Shown in pieces: positions 1 to 8,773 of a DNA stretch of 64,000 nt. The notes under the pieces are model-generated. The model saw only the letters and a program-made list of their open reading frames with translations, did not search any database and was not told the origin of the DNA. Position 1 is the first letter of the stretch, and each line of letters starts with the position of its first letter. Both the position numbers and the translations under genes were made by a program. Source of the DNA: Burkholderiales bacterium (lineage in GTDB: Bacteria > Pseudomonadota > Gammaproteobacteria > Burkholderiales > Nitrosomonadaceae); NCBI GenBank assembly GCA_024235795.1, contig JACKLR010000001.1, forward strand, positions 1,612,001 to 1,676,000. Reading direction: 5' to 3'.

Positions 1-430
1 GCGGATACTTCGATTTGACCCAATCCGGGTTGCTGACCACATCATCGTTGATCGCTGTGGCGAATTTACCGTAATTTTCTTTCCCGGTCAGTTGTATATA
101 GCCTCGGCCCCGGTATTTATAGCCCTCTTTGCTGGCTTCGTCGCCGTTGCCCATTCTGTTGGCATAGACACGTGATGCAATTTTTTCTGGCTGGCGCGCA
201 TAGCTATCTGCAAGATCGCCGGTAAAATATTTTGCGAAGACTTTTTTCAATCCTTCGGCGGAATAATTCAGGTTTTCTTCCAGTGCGCTAAAATCCATGC
301 TTTCATGTGCGCACTGCGCAAGAAAATGCGCCAGGCGCAGCGGTGTGTTGATACTGAATTTATCCATACAATCCGGAATCTGGTCGAGTACAGCATCCGG
401 AATGTGTGCTTTTAAACGATCGGACAACAC
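1..430 (-). CDS. GH19 chitinase/endolysin-like protein, truncated by the window edge
   Basis: An open frame of 143 codons runs off the left edge, so the C-terminus is missing. The product resembles glycoside hydrolase family 19 enzymes (chitinases and phage-type endolysins), which cut chitin or peptidoglycan glycan strands. The N-terminal third carries the family pattern AHFLAQCAHES, whose Glu would be catalytic, followed by SALEENLNYSAEGL and the substrate-cleft stretch YRGRGYIQLTGKENY. I chose a GTG start at 430 because a strong AAGGAGGG ribosome site lies just upstream; a TTG follows directly. No signal peptide is visible, which fits a holin-dependent or cytoplasmic lysin better than a secreted chitinase. 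It could be a prophage relic or a domesticated lysozyme; no phage gene is visible next to it. Confidence 0.75.
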   Translation of the reverse strand, partial: MLSDRLKAHIPDAVLDQIPDCMDKFSINTPLRLAHFLAQCAHESMDFSALEENLNYSAEGLKKVFAKYFTGDLADSYARQPEKIASRVYANRMGNGDEASKEGYKYRGRGYIQLTGKENYGKFATAINDDVVSNPDWVKSKYP

Positions 431-617
431 GATTCTCCCTCCTTGTATCGGGGCATCAGTTAGCAGGCGATTCAGTTAATTATCGAAACAAGTATAGTAG
501 GATCACCCGCGCAATTCAATGATCTGTAAAAACCGCTTCACACACCAAAAAAAACGCTCTCAACCTGCCCGCTAACGGTTAACCAGCAGATCTCGGACTG
601 TATCTTCTAAGGATTTT

Positions 618-2222
618 TTAATCCTCTGTTTGTCGCATAAAAAACACAATTGGCAGTAACCCGGCCAGTACCAGCGTTACGGCAGGCAAGGCGGCCTGTT
701 CCCATTGGCCTTCGGATGTCATTTCAAAGACGCGAACAGCCAGGGTATCCCAGCCAAATGGCCGTGTCATCAGGGTAATTGGCATTTCTTTCATGACATC
801 GACAAAAACCAGTGTTGCGCCGGTGAAAATACCTGATTTTAGAATCGGCAAATGAACCCGGCTTAACATAGACCAGCCGTGCATGCCCATGCCCATAGCC
901 GCCTCTTCAATGCTCGGCGTGACGCGCTGCATGGCGCCATTAATCGGGTAATGACTTACGGCCATAAACCGAACCAGATAGGCCAGTAGCATGATGATGA
1001 TCGTGCCCTGAATTAATAAACCTGTCTCTATATGAAGAAACGCATACGCCAGATCGCTGAGTTTGCCATCGAGCCAGGCAAGCGGGACAAAGATACCGAT
1101 GGCCAGTACTGCGCCCGGAAGGGCATAACCGATTGTTGCAGTACGCACGGCAAACTGCATTGCTTTGCCCGGGAATCGGCGTGCAGCATAGACAATCATC
1201 GTCACAACGGTACAGGTGATCAAAGCCGCAAGCCCGGACAGTGATAATGAATGTCGGAGAAATTCAAAATAACGTTGCGCATCGAAGTCCGAAGTAACCG
1301 TATCAATTGACCAGTTTACCAGTTGCATGATCGGCAACAGAAATGCAAGAAACCACACGCAAAGAATGTAGAAAAGCACAAGCCATTTACGGCAGCCCGA
1401 GAGAACTATCCGGTCTGCACGCTGGCTTTTTTTAGTTTCTGCAAAACGCATGCGCGCACGAAAATGCTGCTCCAGTACAATAATGACAAAAACAATAAGA
1501 ATAAGCAAAGAAGCCAGCTGGGAAGCCGCCGGAAGCGAAAACAAACTGAACCACGCCTTGTAAATTGCGGTTGTAAACGTATCGTAATTAAACACTGCAA
1601 CTGTTCCGAAATCGGCCAGCGTTTCCATCAAAACCAGCATGATGCCGCCTGCTATCCAGGGCCGCGCCATTGGCAGCGCTACTTTATAAAAACCTGCATG
1701 CCGTGTGAAACCCAGTGACTGTGCAACTTCCAGAGAGCGTTTCCCCTGGCTGATGAATGCATTGCGCGCAAGTAAATAAACATAAGGATAAAAAGCCAGC
1801 GTCATAACAATGATCACGCCCATGCGGCTGCGGATATCCGGAAACCAGCGCAGATCGGAATCGAGCCAGTCACGTAATGCTGTCTGTATCGGACCGGTAA
1901 AATCAAACAGTCCTAAAGCGACGAATGCGGTGACATACGCGGGAATAGCCAGCGGTAACAGCAATGCCCAGGTAAAAAACCTTCGCCCCGGAAATTCATA
2001 AACCGCAGTAACCCAGGCGAGACTTACACCCAGCACGCCTGTACCAAGCATGACGCCCAACGCAAGCCAGAACGTGTTTGTCAGTAACAGCGGTAATGTG
2101 TTTTCAACCAGATGCTGCCAGATGTCGCTGACAGGCACGAATATATATGAAACGACAACACCGATCGGTATCATAACCAGTGTTGCCGCGAGAAAAGGGA
2201 TCAGTCGCCAGCTAAAAATCAC
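618..2222 (-). CDS. Ferric iron ABC transporter permease (FbpB/SfuB type)
   Basis: The protein has 534 residues, the usual length for the fused double-permease family of ferric iron importers. It has two homologous halves, each with about six membrane helices and an inner-membrane binding-protein-dependent permease loop (around residues 190-220 and 450-480), through which the permease would contact its ATPase. It would move Fe(III) from the periplasmic binding protein encoded just upstream into the cytoplasm. The start is GTG at 2222 with no clear Shine-Dalgarno site. The binding-protein gene ends 52 bases before it, so the two are probably one operon. No ATPase gene follows: the next gene belongs to a different family, so the ATP-binding subunit must be encoded elsewhere. 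Confidence 0.88.
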   Translation of the reverse strand: MIFSWRLIPFLAATLVMIPIGVVVSYIFVPVSDIWQHLVENTLPLLLTNTFWLALGVMLGTGVLGVSLAWVTAVYEFPGRRFFTWALLLPLAIPAYVTAFVALGLFDFTGPIQTALRDWLDSDLRWFPDIRSRMGVIIVMTLAFYPYVYLLARNAFISQGKRSLEVAQSLGFTRHAGFYKVALPMARPWIAGGIMLVLMETLADFGTVAVFNYDTFTTAIYKAWFSLFSLPAASQLASLLILIVFVIIVLEQHFRARMRFAETKKSQRADRIVLSGCRKWLVLFYILCVWFLAFLLPIMQLVNWSIDTVTSDFDAQRYFEFLRHSLSLSGLAALITCTVVTMIVYAARRFPGKAMQFAVRTATIGYALPGAVLAIGIFVPLAWLDGKLSDLAYAFLHIETGLLIQGTIIIMLLAYLVRFMAVSHYPINGAMQRVTPSIEEAAMGMGMHGWSMLSRVHLPILKSGIFTGATLVFVDVMKEMPITLMTRPFGWDTLAVRVFEMTSEGQWEQAALPAVTLVLAGLLPIVFFMRQTED

Positions 2223-2274
2223 GCGATCATAGGATTATCTGCCTGAGTATAGAGGCGTATGCAGCCTGCAGACA

Positions 2275-3294
2275 CTATTTATATCCTGCACGATCCATGA
2301 GTTTGACGGCAGCGGTCTGTAATTCGCCAGCTTTTGCAAGATTGATATTACTCTGTATAAAACGGCCCCATGAAGCAACCAGCGGGTCCGGCATTATATT
2401 GGTGTTAACCGGATATTCCATGTTGACATCGGCAAACAGCTTTTGCGCCGAGATGGACGATAAAAACTCCAGCAGCTGTTCTGCGGCTTGCGGATTCTTG
2501 CCGTAACGTGTTAATCCCGCACCTGAAATATTGACATGTACGCCACCGTCTTTCTGATTCGGCCAGAATATCCCCAGAGGCAGATTCGGATCCTTCTCCA
2601 ACAGGCGACCATAATAGTACGTATTGACAATTGTCAGATCACAACGCCCTGCGGCAACAAATTCCATTGCACGCGTGTCGTCCGAAAGCGGATCAGTCGC
2701 AAGATTGGATACCCAACCTTTGACGATTCTTTCTGTTTCTGCTTCTCCATGCTCGGCAATCATCATAGCCACCAGTGACTGGTTATAGACTTTCTTCGAT
2801 GTGCGCAGACAGAGTCTTTTTTTCCATTTCGAATCCGCCAGATCCTCGTAAGTGGATAAGTCCTCAGGATCGACTTTGTCGGTGTTATAAATAATGGTAC
2901 GCGCACGGATAGACAGGCCGAACCATTCGTTATTCGGATCACGCAAATGTTCTGGAATATTGGATTTCAGAATATGGGAATCAAAAGGCCTTAATAATCC
3001 CGCTTGCGCAGCAGCCCATAAATTACCGGCATCAGCAGTTATAAACAGATCTGCCGGTGTATTTCTACCTTCGGCCTGCAGACGTGCCAATAAGGCACCC
3101 TCTTTATCTGTTGTATATTTAACCTTGATACCTGTATTGTTGGTAAATGCATCAAACATGGGTTTTATGAGTTGCTCTATTCTGGCTGAATAAACGACTA
3201 CCTGTTCGGCGTGAAGCGGGCTCGAAACGAAAACAAACAGCGAGATCAAAAATGATGTGGTAATAATGTGAAAATTAAAGCTTGGAATGCACAT
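2275..3294 (-). CDS. Periplasmic ferric iron-binding protein of an ABC importer (FbpA/FutA family)
   Basis: This is a family-1 extracellular solute-binding protein that would deliver Fe(III) to the permease downstream. The mature chain opens with EQVVVYSAR, typical of FbpA-like proteins, and follows a hydrophobic signal peptide ending SSPLHA. Conserved family features include PADLFITADAGNLW and, near the C-terminus, a tyrosine pair in the NTYYYGRL segment that in this family ligates iron. I set the start at ATG 3294, which gives a 29-residue signal peptide and has a weak GGAT site; an in-frame ATG at 3330 would add 12 residues but lacks a ribosome site. A Fur-box-like sequence lies 68-82 bases upstream, so iron repression is likely. 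Confidence 0.87.
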   Translation of the reverse strand: MCIPSFNFHIITTSFLISLFVFVSSPLHAEQVVVYSARIEQLIKPMFDAFTNNTGIKVKYTTDKEGALLARLQAEGRNTPADLFITADAGNLWAAAQAGLLRPFDSHILKSNIPEHLRDPNNEWFGLSIRARTIIYNTDKVDPEDLSTYEDLADSKWKKRLCLRTSKKVYNQSLVAMMIAEHGEAETERIVKGWVSNLATDPLSDDTRAMEFVAAGRCDLTIVNTYYYGRLLEKDPNLPLGIFWPNQKDGGVHVNISGAGLTRYGKNPQAAEQLLEFLSSISAQKLFADVNMEYPVNTNIMPDPLVASWGRFIQSNINLAKAGELQTAAVKLMDRAGYK

Positions 3295-3361
3295 GTGGTA
3301 TCCATAAAAAAGTGTGCAGATACTGCACATATATTAATGTTGAATGTAACTATATTACGAA

Positions 3362-3376
3362 TAGGAATAATTATCA
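3362..3376 (-). promoter_or_regulatory. Putative Fur box upstream of the iron-uptake operon
   Basis: On the minus strand this reads TGATAATTATTCCTA, against the 7-1-7 Fur consensus TGATAATnATTATCA: 11 of 14 specified positions match. It lies in the gap between trmB and the iron-binding-protein gene, where a promoter for the latter would be. The placement before an iron importer makes Fur binding plausible; binding itself is inferred. Confidence 0.6.
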
Positions 3377-3402
3377 ATCAGGTGTTTTTGCGGATTCTCC
3401 AC

Positions 3403-4083
3403 CTATTGACTGGTTACATTATTTCGCAAAAAAATCAAATCCCAAACGGCATGCCCCAGCTTGATCCCACGTTGCTCGAATTTGGTTAAAGGTCTGTAAT
3501 CCGGACGGTCGGCATAGTCTATGGCTTTATTGATAAGCAGGGGTTCGTTAGTCAAGACTTCGAGAATATGCTGCGCATACGCTTCCCAGTCTGTTGCGAC
3601 ATGAAGATAAGCATTTTTCTTCATATGCTTACACAAATGCGAGATAAACGACGGCTGAATCAGGCGGCGTTTATAATGTTTTGCTTTGGGCCAGGGGTCG
3701 GGGAAAAAGATATGCACGCCATCGAGAGATTCAGGCGGCAGCATATGCTGCATCACTTCAACAGCATCATGCTGAATGATACGCAGATTGGTTAATTTTT
3801 TCGACTCGATTTGATTGAGCAGACTGCCGACGCCAGGGCTATGGACTTCTATGCCTAAATAATCATTTTGCGGATGCGCTGCGGCGATGGCTGCAGTCGT
3901 TTCACCCATGCCAAAACCGATTTCAAGGATTTTAGGCGCTTGCCTGCTAAAAATTGCTTCCAGTTCTATCTGTGCGCTGTTAAAAGGAATGCCATATTTG
4001 GGCAGCAGTGTTTCACAGGCACGACGTTGTGCGTTAGAAATTCTTCCCTGACGCAGGACAAAGCTGCGTATGGTGTGTGTCAT
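3403..4083 (-). CDS. trmB: tRNA (guanine-N7-)-methyltransferase
   Basis: TrmB makes m7G46 in the variable loop of tRNAs using S-adenosylmethionine. The 226-residue protein carries the SAM motif ILEIGFGMGETT, the family signature IFFPDPWPKAKHYKRRL (tRNA binding and catalysis) and the C-terminal TKFEQRG segment. The frame stays open upstream into thiG, but homologues start around MTHTIRSFVLRQGR, so ATG 4083 is the credible start and removes a 160-base overlap. It is last in the thiS-thiG-trmB operon, an arrangement common in betaproteobacteria, with a 28-base gap after thiG. Confidence 0.93.
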   Translation of the reverse strand: MTHTIRSFVLRQGRISNAQRRACETLLPKYGIPFNSAQIELEAIFSRQAPKILEIGFGMGETTAAIAAAHPQNDYLGIEVHSPGVGSLLNQIESKKLTNLRIIQHDAVEVMQHMLPPESLDGVHIFFPDPWPKAKHYKRRLIQPSFISHLCKHMKKNAYLHVATDWEAYAQHILEVLTNEPLLINKAIDYADRPDYRPLTKFEQRGIKLGHAVWDLIFLRNNVTSQ

Positions 4084-4111
4084 AGGCCAATTAGGATTTT
4101 TAACGTGAAGG

Positions 4112-4906
4112 TTACACTGTTTTTGCACTGGCAATAACGCCCTCAACGGGCGAACTTGGACTGGCTGTATACATTTTTTTTGCCATACGTCCAGCCAGAT
4201 AAGCTTCCCTGCCCGCTTCAACTGCTTTGCGCATAGCCGATGCCATAAGCACTGGATTTTGCGCTGCAGCAATAGCGGTATTCATCAGCACGCCATCACA
4301 TCCCAGTTCCAGTGCTATAGTCGCGTCTGAAGCCGTGCCAACGCCGGCATCGACCAGTACCGGTACTTTGGCATTATCGATAATAATCTGCAGGTTCCAG
4401 GGATTTAAAATACCCATACCGGAGCCGATCAGCGAGGCCAGTGGCATGATCGCCACACAACCGATTTCTTCGAGTTGTTTTGCAGCGATTGGGTCATCCG
4501 AGGTATAAACCATCACGTCAAAACCTTCCTTTACCAGTATTTCAGCAGCTTTGAGTGTTTCTACCATGTTCGGAAAAAGCGTCCTGGGATCGCCCAACAC
4601 CTCGAGTTTTACCAGGCTATGACCATCGAGCAATTCACGAGCCAGGCGCAATGTGCGCACAGCATCTTCGACAGTATAGCAACCTGCCGTATTGGGTAAC
4701 AAAGTATATTTTGTCGGCGACACGCTATCGAGCAGATTGGGCTCATCGGCGTTCTGGCCGATATTGGTGCGGCGGATCGCAACGGTTACGATATCCGCGC
4801 CACTGGCTTCAATGGCGGCACCTGTTTCCGTGAAGTCTTTATATTTTCCAGTACCGACTAAAAGTCTTGACGTATAGGTTTTGCCGGCGATGATGAGGTT
4901 ATCCAT
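4112..4906 (-). CDS. thiG: Thiazole synthase
   Basis: ThiG condenses 1-deoxy-D-xylulose 5-phosphate, dehydroglycine/iminoglycine and sulfur from ThiS thiocarboxylate into the thiazole phosphate of thiamine. The 264-residue length is normal for this TIM-barrel enzyme. The N-terminal DNLIIAGKTYTSRLLVGTGKY is diagnostic, the Schiff-base lysine lies in the LVKLEVLGD strand, and the phosphate-binding loop is represented by VLVDAGVGTASDA. ThiS is encoded immediately upstream, its usual partner. No TPP riboswitch elements were found in front of the operon. Confidence 0.96.
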   Translation of the reverse strand: MDNLIIAGKTYTSRLLVGTGKYKDFTETGAAIEASGADIVTVAIRRTNIGQNADEPNLLDSVSPTKYTLLPNTAGCYTVEDAVRTLRLARELLDGHSLVKLEVLGDPRTLFPNMVETLKAAEILVKEGFDVMVYTSDDPIAAKQLEEIGCVAIMPLASLIGSGMGILNPWNLQIIIDNAKVPVLVDAGVGTASDATIALELGCDGVLMNTAIAAAQNPVLMASAMRKAVEAGREAYLAGRMAKKMYTASPSSPVEGVIASAKTV

Positions 4907-4938
4907 GAAAAAACTTTGATTATGAAAAAATTTACGTT

Positions 4939-5142
4939 CTAGCCGCCACCTACAGCCACAACAACTTCGAGCTTGTCGCCATCGACCAAATACTGTTCTG
5001 CATATTGACTGCGCGGCACAATTTCACCATTGCGCTCAATGGCAATACGTTTACCCTGCAGATTGTTCTGGTCGATGAACTGCGCAATATTAATGGACTG
5101 GTCGAATTGACGGGCTTCACCGTTTATTGTGAGTTGTATCAT
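4939..5142 (-). CDS. thiS: Sulfur carrier protein for thiamine thiazole synthesis
   Basis: This 67-residue ubiquitin-like protein ends in the diglycine tail (AVGGG) that is adenylated by ThiF and converted to a thiocarboxylate before giving its sulfur to ThiG. Size and C-terminus match ThiS, and the following gene is thiG. It is the first gene of the thiS-thiG-trmB run. Confidence 0.93.
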   Translation of the reverse strand: MIQLTINGEARQFDQSINIAQFIDQNNLQGKRIAIERNGEIVPRSQYAEQYLVDGDKLEVVVAVGGG

Positions 5143-5466
5143 TGAAATAGTTCGAATCGGTAATACGTTTGAGGCAATTAGTCATCTGAATTATGCTATT
5201 TTATCATGCAGGTGTCCGACAGTGGAAATGGTGAATTGTTTTGTATTGCTGGTGCAAAAAATAATGCGCATTCCGAGTTGAGTTGTATTGACTGAAAATT
5301 CAGCTTGGGTTAAGTCAATTATTCCAAATCGACCGATACCGGCCATGTTGTTCTGTTTGCTCATTGCAAGTAGCTTGACTGGCCCGGTATTGCCTTGTCT
5401 GCTTTTGGTGTTCAAAAGCAAGATACAATTGCTATCTATCAGATAGTGTTAATTCAGGAGTCTAAA
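5143..5466. other. Divergent intergenic region between thiS and a small secreted-protein gene
   Basis: This 324-base gap should hold promoters for both flanking genes. I see no TPP riboswitch, tRNA or strong terminator. A 5-bp inverted repeat (CTATC...GATAG, near 5431-5445) sits just before the rightward ribosome site. A 76-codon leftward frame here (5191-5421) has no recognisable features and I do not call it a gene. Confidence 0.5.
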
Positions 5467-5736
5467 ATGAAGATTATATCGATCATCCCATTAATCGTAT
5501 TAATGAGCTTGCCGTTTCAGGCAAACGCAGCAGAAACACTAACCGAATCCATGCAAGATTTAAAAAACGACACTCAGCGCGAAGCCAAGCAAAAAATAAA
5601 TCGGCTCGAAGAAGCAACCTGCATGAAGAGCGAAACCGAATGCTTGAAAGAAAAGGCAAAAAATCGCTTGGAGGAAACCGCTGATGCAATTGCGGATAAG
5701 TATGATGAAATAATCAATGTGATTGATAACGATTAA
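5467..5736 (+). CDS. Small secreted helical protein of unknown function
   Basis: The predicted product has 89 residues. I do not recognise a family. Residues 1-21 form a signal peptide (MKIISIIPLIVLMSLPFQANA) with cleavage predicted before AETLTES. The mature part is highly charged (Lys, Glu, Asp), almost certainly helical, and holds a cysteine pair (CMKSETEC) that could form a disulfide in the periplasm. A good AGGAG site lies 7 bases before ATG 5467; a longer frame from 5395 lacks one. It is transcribed towards dnaQ. Confidence 0.65.
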   Translation: MKIISIIPLIVLMSLPFQANAAETLTESMQDLKNDTQREAKQKINRLEEATCMKSETECLKEKAKNRLEETADAIADKYDEIINVIDND

Positions 5737-5784
5737 ATCTGAATAATTGAAACAATATCTATACCAGTTTATGCTGGCTCACAC

Positions 5785-6486
5785 TCAAGAAATCAGCTTT
5801 TTCCAAATACACTGGTTATTACTTTCTTTTTCAATTTGTTCCAGTTGCTCAGCATGAAGTTGACGTTCTGTTTCAGTCGCGGGCAAAACACATAATTTCA
5901 GGTTTTTTATATCGCCAACGTCCTGACCGCCAATCGGGTTGGCGATATCAAGGTCCATCAACAAGCTTTCCTGGCCACGGGTCATGGCAAGATACACCTC
6001 GGCTAAGAGTTCCGCATCAAGCAACGCACCATGCAGCGTCCTTTTTGAATTGTCAATTTTATAACGCTCGCATAAGGCATCCAGATTATTACGTTTACCG
6101 GGATGCAGATCTTTCGCCAGTTTGAGTGTATCGGTTATTTGTAGACAATAAACATCCAGCGTGGACATTTTTACGAGACCCAACTCATGGTTAAGAAAAC
6201 CAACATCGAATGGCGCATTATGAATGATCAGTTCAGCATCATGAACAAAATCGAGAAAATCTTTGCAAATTTCCCTGAATTTGGGCTTGTCTTGAAGAAA
6301 TGAGCGAGTCAGGCCGTGGACCTGAAGCGCACCTTCATCACTTTCCCGCTCCGGGTTCAGGTATTGATGAAAATGGTTACCGGTTAACTGCCGGTTACTT
6401 ACTTCCACAGCGGCAATCTCAACGATACGGTGCCCCAGTTTGTATTCCAGTCCGGTTGTCTCAGTATCCAGTACAATCTGTCGCAT
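5785..6486 (-). CDS. dnaQ: DNA polymerase III epsilon subunit (3'-5' proofreading exonuclease)
   Basis: DnaQ removes misincorporated bases at the replication fork. The 233-residue protein has the DEDDh exonuclease motifs: IVLDTETTGLEY near the N-terminus (metal-binding Asp and Glu), the middle Asp in HNAPFDVGFLNHEL, and the ExoIII His/Asp in HGALLDAELLAEVYL. The C-terminal tail, which binds the polymerase alpha subunit in homologues, is Gln/Glu-rich. It follows rnhA by 14 bases; the rnhA-dnaQ pairing is common in proteobacteria. Confidence 0.94.
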   Translation of the reverse strand: MRQIVLDTETTGLEYKLGHRIVEIAAVEVSNRQLTGNHFHQYLNPERESDEGALQVHGLTRSFLQDKPKFREICKDFLDFVHDAELIIHNAPFDVGFLNHELGLVKMSTLDVYCLQITDTLKLAKDLHPGKRNNLDALCERYKIDNSKRTLHGALLDAELLAEVYLAMTRGQESLLMDLDIANPIGGQDVGDIKNLKLCVLPATETERQLHAEQLEQIEKESNNQCIWKKLIS

Positions 6487-6500
6487 ATGAAACTCAGTAT

Positions 6501-6971
6501 TTATTCTGTTTGATACGCTGTGCTGGCTTTTTCCACACCCCGGTTTGCCAGCATATCCGCCCGTTCATTTCCTTCATGTCCGGCATGTCCGCGCACCCAA
6601 AGCCACTTAATCTCATGTTTTTGAGACAATTGATCCAGCTCTCTCCACAAATCATCATTCTTAACCGGTTTTTTATCAGCCGTCCTCCAGTTACGCGCTT
6701 TCCATGACGGCAGCCATTGACTGATTCCTTTATGCACATATTGTGAATCCGTATACAGGCGCACCTTGCAAGGGCGCTTTAGCAGTTCGAGTGCGCGGAT
6801 TGCAGCAAGCAATTCCATACGATTGTTAGTCGTGAGCTTTTCCCCGCCAAAAATCTCTTGCTCATGTGCGCCATACTTCAAAAAGGCACCCCATCCACCA
6901 ATACCCGGATTACCCTTGCACGCACCGTCAGTAAAAATTTCGACGACTTTTTCCTCTTTTTCTTTTACCAT
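6501..6971 (-). CDS. rnhA: Ribonuclease HI
   Basis: RNase HI degrades the RNA strand of RNA-DNA hybrids. At 156 residues it is full length. The acidic active site is intact: Asp in EIFTDGACKGNPG, Glu in NNRMELLAAI, Asp in LYTDSQYV and the late Asp in NERADMLA. The HAGHEGNERAD stretch carries the conserved His. It is co-oriented with dnaQ and probably co-transcribed. Confidence 0.95.
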   Translation of the reverse strand: MVKEKEEKVVEIFTDGACKGNPGIGGWGAFLKYGAHEQEIFGGEKLTTNNRMELLAAIRALELLKRPCKVRLYTDSQYVHKGISQWLPSWKARNWRTADKKPVKNDDLWRELDQLSQKHEIKWLWVRGHAGHEGNERADMLANRGVEKASTAYQTE

Positions 6972-7040
6972 GCTTACAGATTAATTCCGGTAACCGTCAA
7001 AGGTATAATCCCCAGATATTCATAGCGCTCATTGACTTGA

Positions 7041-7760
7041 TCACCCATCCGGTTTGCTTCGCTGTGTAGCTGCTGCTATTTTCTTCTTGCCGACCAGACT
7101 GTTTTTCCAGCCTGGTTTAATGATGCGCATGCCGTACTTATGTTTTACTGCATGCAAAAAGTAGACACCACCCGATATAGGCCACCAACGGTCTCCAGCA
7201 TCTTCCATAAACGTAAATCGCTTACGTAAATTTTCTTGCTTGAAAGGCGGTGCATAACAACACAGTTTGCCGCCTTTCATCTCAAAATTAAATAATTTCA
7301 ACCAATCCTTTAAACGCGGCAACGCAATAAAATTTCCATTCCATGGAAATTCATCCCGGCTCGATACAAAATAATGCTGAAGGCCCCACAAGCTGAAAGG
7401 ATTAAAACCAGAAATGACAACATGCCCCTCGGGTATCAATATGCGATAAACTTCTCGCAGAATTTGATGTGGATTTTCATTAAATTCTAGCACATGCGGC
7501 ACAATCACTAAATCAATGGTATCGCCGGCTATGGGTAGATGATCACAAACAGATATCAACGCATTTTCTCTTTCAGGACCCACGGAAAAACGCAACGGCA
7601 TTCTGTTCGTTCTAAGAAAATCATATTGCGGCATACCCATTTGAATAGCATTGTAACCAAAAATATTGGCTACAACCTGATCGAAATATTTAAATTCACT
7701 ATCAACAATATATTGCCCCAGAGACGTTGAAAACCATTGTTGAGCTGTCTGTATGGCCAT
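7041..7760 (-). CDS. Class I SAM-dependent methyltransferase (type 11 family)
   Basis: The 239-residue protein has a methyltransferase-11 core: LPIAGDTIDLVIVPHVLEFNENPHQILREVYRILIPEGHVVISGFNPFSLW is the motif II-III region (about residues 75-125). The nucleotide-binding motif I is not the classical glycine-rich form, as in the gloB/rnhA-linked relatives of E. coli YafS. Substrate unknown. It lies divergently from gloB and upstream of rnhA, the same gene neighbourhood as in E. coli. Confidence 0.8.
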   Translation of the reverse strand: MAIQTAQQWFSTSLGQYIVDSEFKYFDQVVANIFGYNAIQMGMPQYDFLRTNRMPLRFSVGPERENALISVCDHLPIAGDTIDLVIVPHVLEFNENPHQILREVYRILIPEGHVVISGFNPFSLWGLQHYFVSSRDEFPWNGNFIALPRLKDWLKLFNFEMKGGKLCCYAPPFKQENLRKRFTFMEDAGDRWWPISGGVYFLHAVKHKYGMRIIKPGWKNSLVGKKKIAAATQRSKPDG

Positions 7761-7858
7761 GCCTGAAAAATGAGAAAATGTTTATATATAATCGCCTGAT
7801 ACTATATTCTAAATTAAGTGGAGCAGATTCTTTCAATTCTACATTAATAAAAACTGAC

Positions 7859-8650
7859 ATGATGACATTGCAAATCCATCCAATACCGGCATTTCGAGAC
7901 AATTATATCTGGATTATCCACAATAACACGCATGCGGTCATTGTTGATCCTGGTGATGCCTCACCTGTAATAGATTATCTCCAATTCAATCAGTTGCAGC
8001 TTCAGGCAATCCTGATTACCCACCATCATAGCGATCATACTGGTGGCAATACCCTGTTACTGGATCGATTTGATGTGCCTATTTATGGCCCGAAACAGGA
8101 AACGATTTCAACAGTATCGCACCCGGTTCAGGAAGACGAAACCGTCCATATTCCAACGCTGTCGCTTGCACTTGAAGTCATTGAGATACCAGGTCACACA
8201 CGTGGCCATATCGCTTATTTCGGGTCTTTACAAGGTCATCAAGAGAGAAACATTTTATTTTGTGGGGATACGTTATTTGCCTGTGGCTGCGGACGCATTT
8301 TTGAAGGAACGCCACAACAAATGTATCAATCCTTACAAAAGCTGGCAGATTTGCCTGAAGACACACTGGTATATTGCACGCATGAATATACACTTGCGAA
8401 TATCGCTTTTGCCAGAACTGTAGAACCCAATAATATCGACCTTGAAAAACGAGAGCACTGCACAAAACAGTTACGTAGCGAAAATACACCGACATTACCT
8501 ACAAGCATTGCAATCGAAAAAGCCTGTAACCCTTTTCTGCGCTGCCATCAGCCGGAAATTATAAAAACTACCAGTCAATATGCTGGAAAAATGCTGAATG
8601 AGCCAATCGCAGTTTTTACTGCGCTGCGAGAGTGGAAAAACAATTTTTAG
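7859..8650 (+). CDS. gloB: Hydroxyacylglutathione hydrolase (glyoxalase II)
   Basis: GloB hydrolyses S-lactoylglutathione to lactate and glutathione, the second step of methylglyoxal detoxification. The metallo-beta-lactamase motif THHHSDHTGG supplies the binuclear metal ligands; further ligands are in EIPGHTRGHI, FCGDTLFACGCGR and YCTHEYTLAN. The C-terminal part is the glyoxalase-II substrate-binding domain. A longer frame begins at 7727, but homologues start at MTLQIHPIPAFRDNYIW, so ATG 7859 (or 7862) is preferred. Confidence 0.94.
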   Translation: MMTLQIHPIPAFRDNYIWIIHNNTHAVIVDPGDASPVIDYLQFNQLQLQAILITHHHSDHTGGNTLLLDRFDVPIYGPKQETISTVSHPVQEDETVHIPTLSLALEVIEIPGHTRGHIAYFGSLQGHQERNILFCGDTLFACGCGRIFEGTPQQMYQSLQKLADLPEDTLVYCTHEYTLANIAFARTVEPNNIDLEKREHCTKQLRSENTPTLPTSIAIEKACNPFLRCHQPEIIKTTSQYAGKMLNEPIAVFTALREWKNNF

Positions 8651-8681
8651 AATTACTCAAGATAGCAAAAAAACAGACAAC

Positions 8682-8724
8682 AAAAAAACGGTTAACTGAC
8701 ATGAATCCAGTTAACCGTTTTTTT
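8682..8724. terminator. Bidirectional Rho-independent terminator between gloB and cytochrome P460
   Basis: A near-perfect inverted repeat, ACGGTTAACTG and CAGTTAACCGT around a 9-base loop, is flanked by an A run on the left and a T run on the right. It would end transcription of both convergent genes. Confidence 0.88.
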
Positions 8725-8773
8725 ACTATTACCTTTATCAATCGTAAAACGACTGATAATCAGGCCAATAAAC

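Noticed and set aside
4943..5300. TPP riboswitch in front of thiS
   Set aside because: No CTGAGA or GATCCAGGTAATGC-like core elements on the minus strand.
5191..5421. 76-codon leftward frame in the thiS upstream gap
   Set aside because: No ribosome site, signal or recognisable domain, and composition like the non-coding surroundings.
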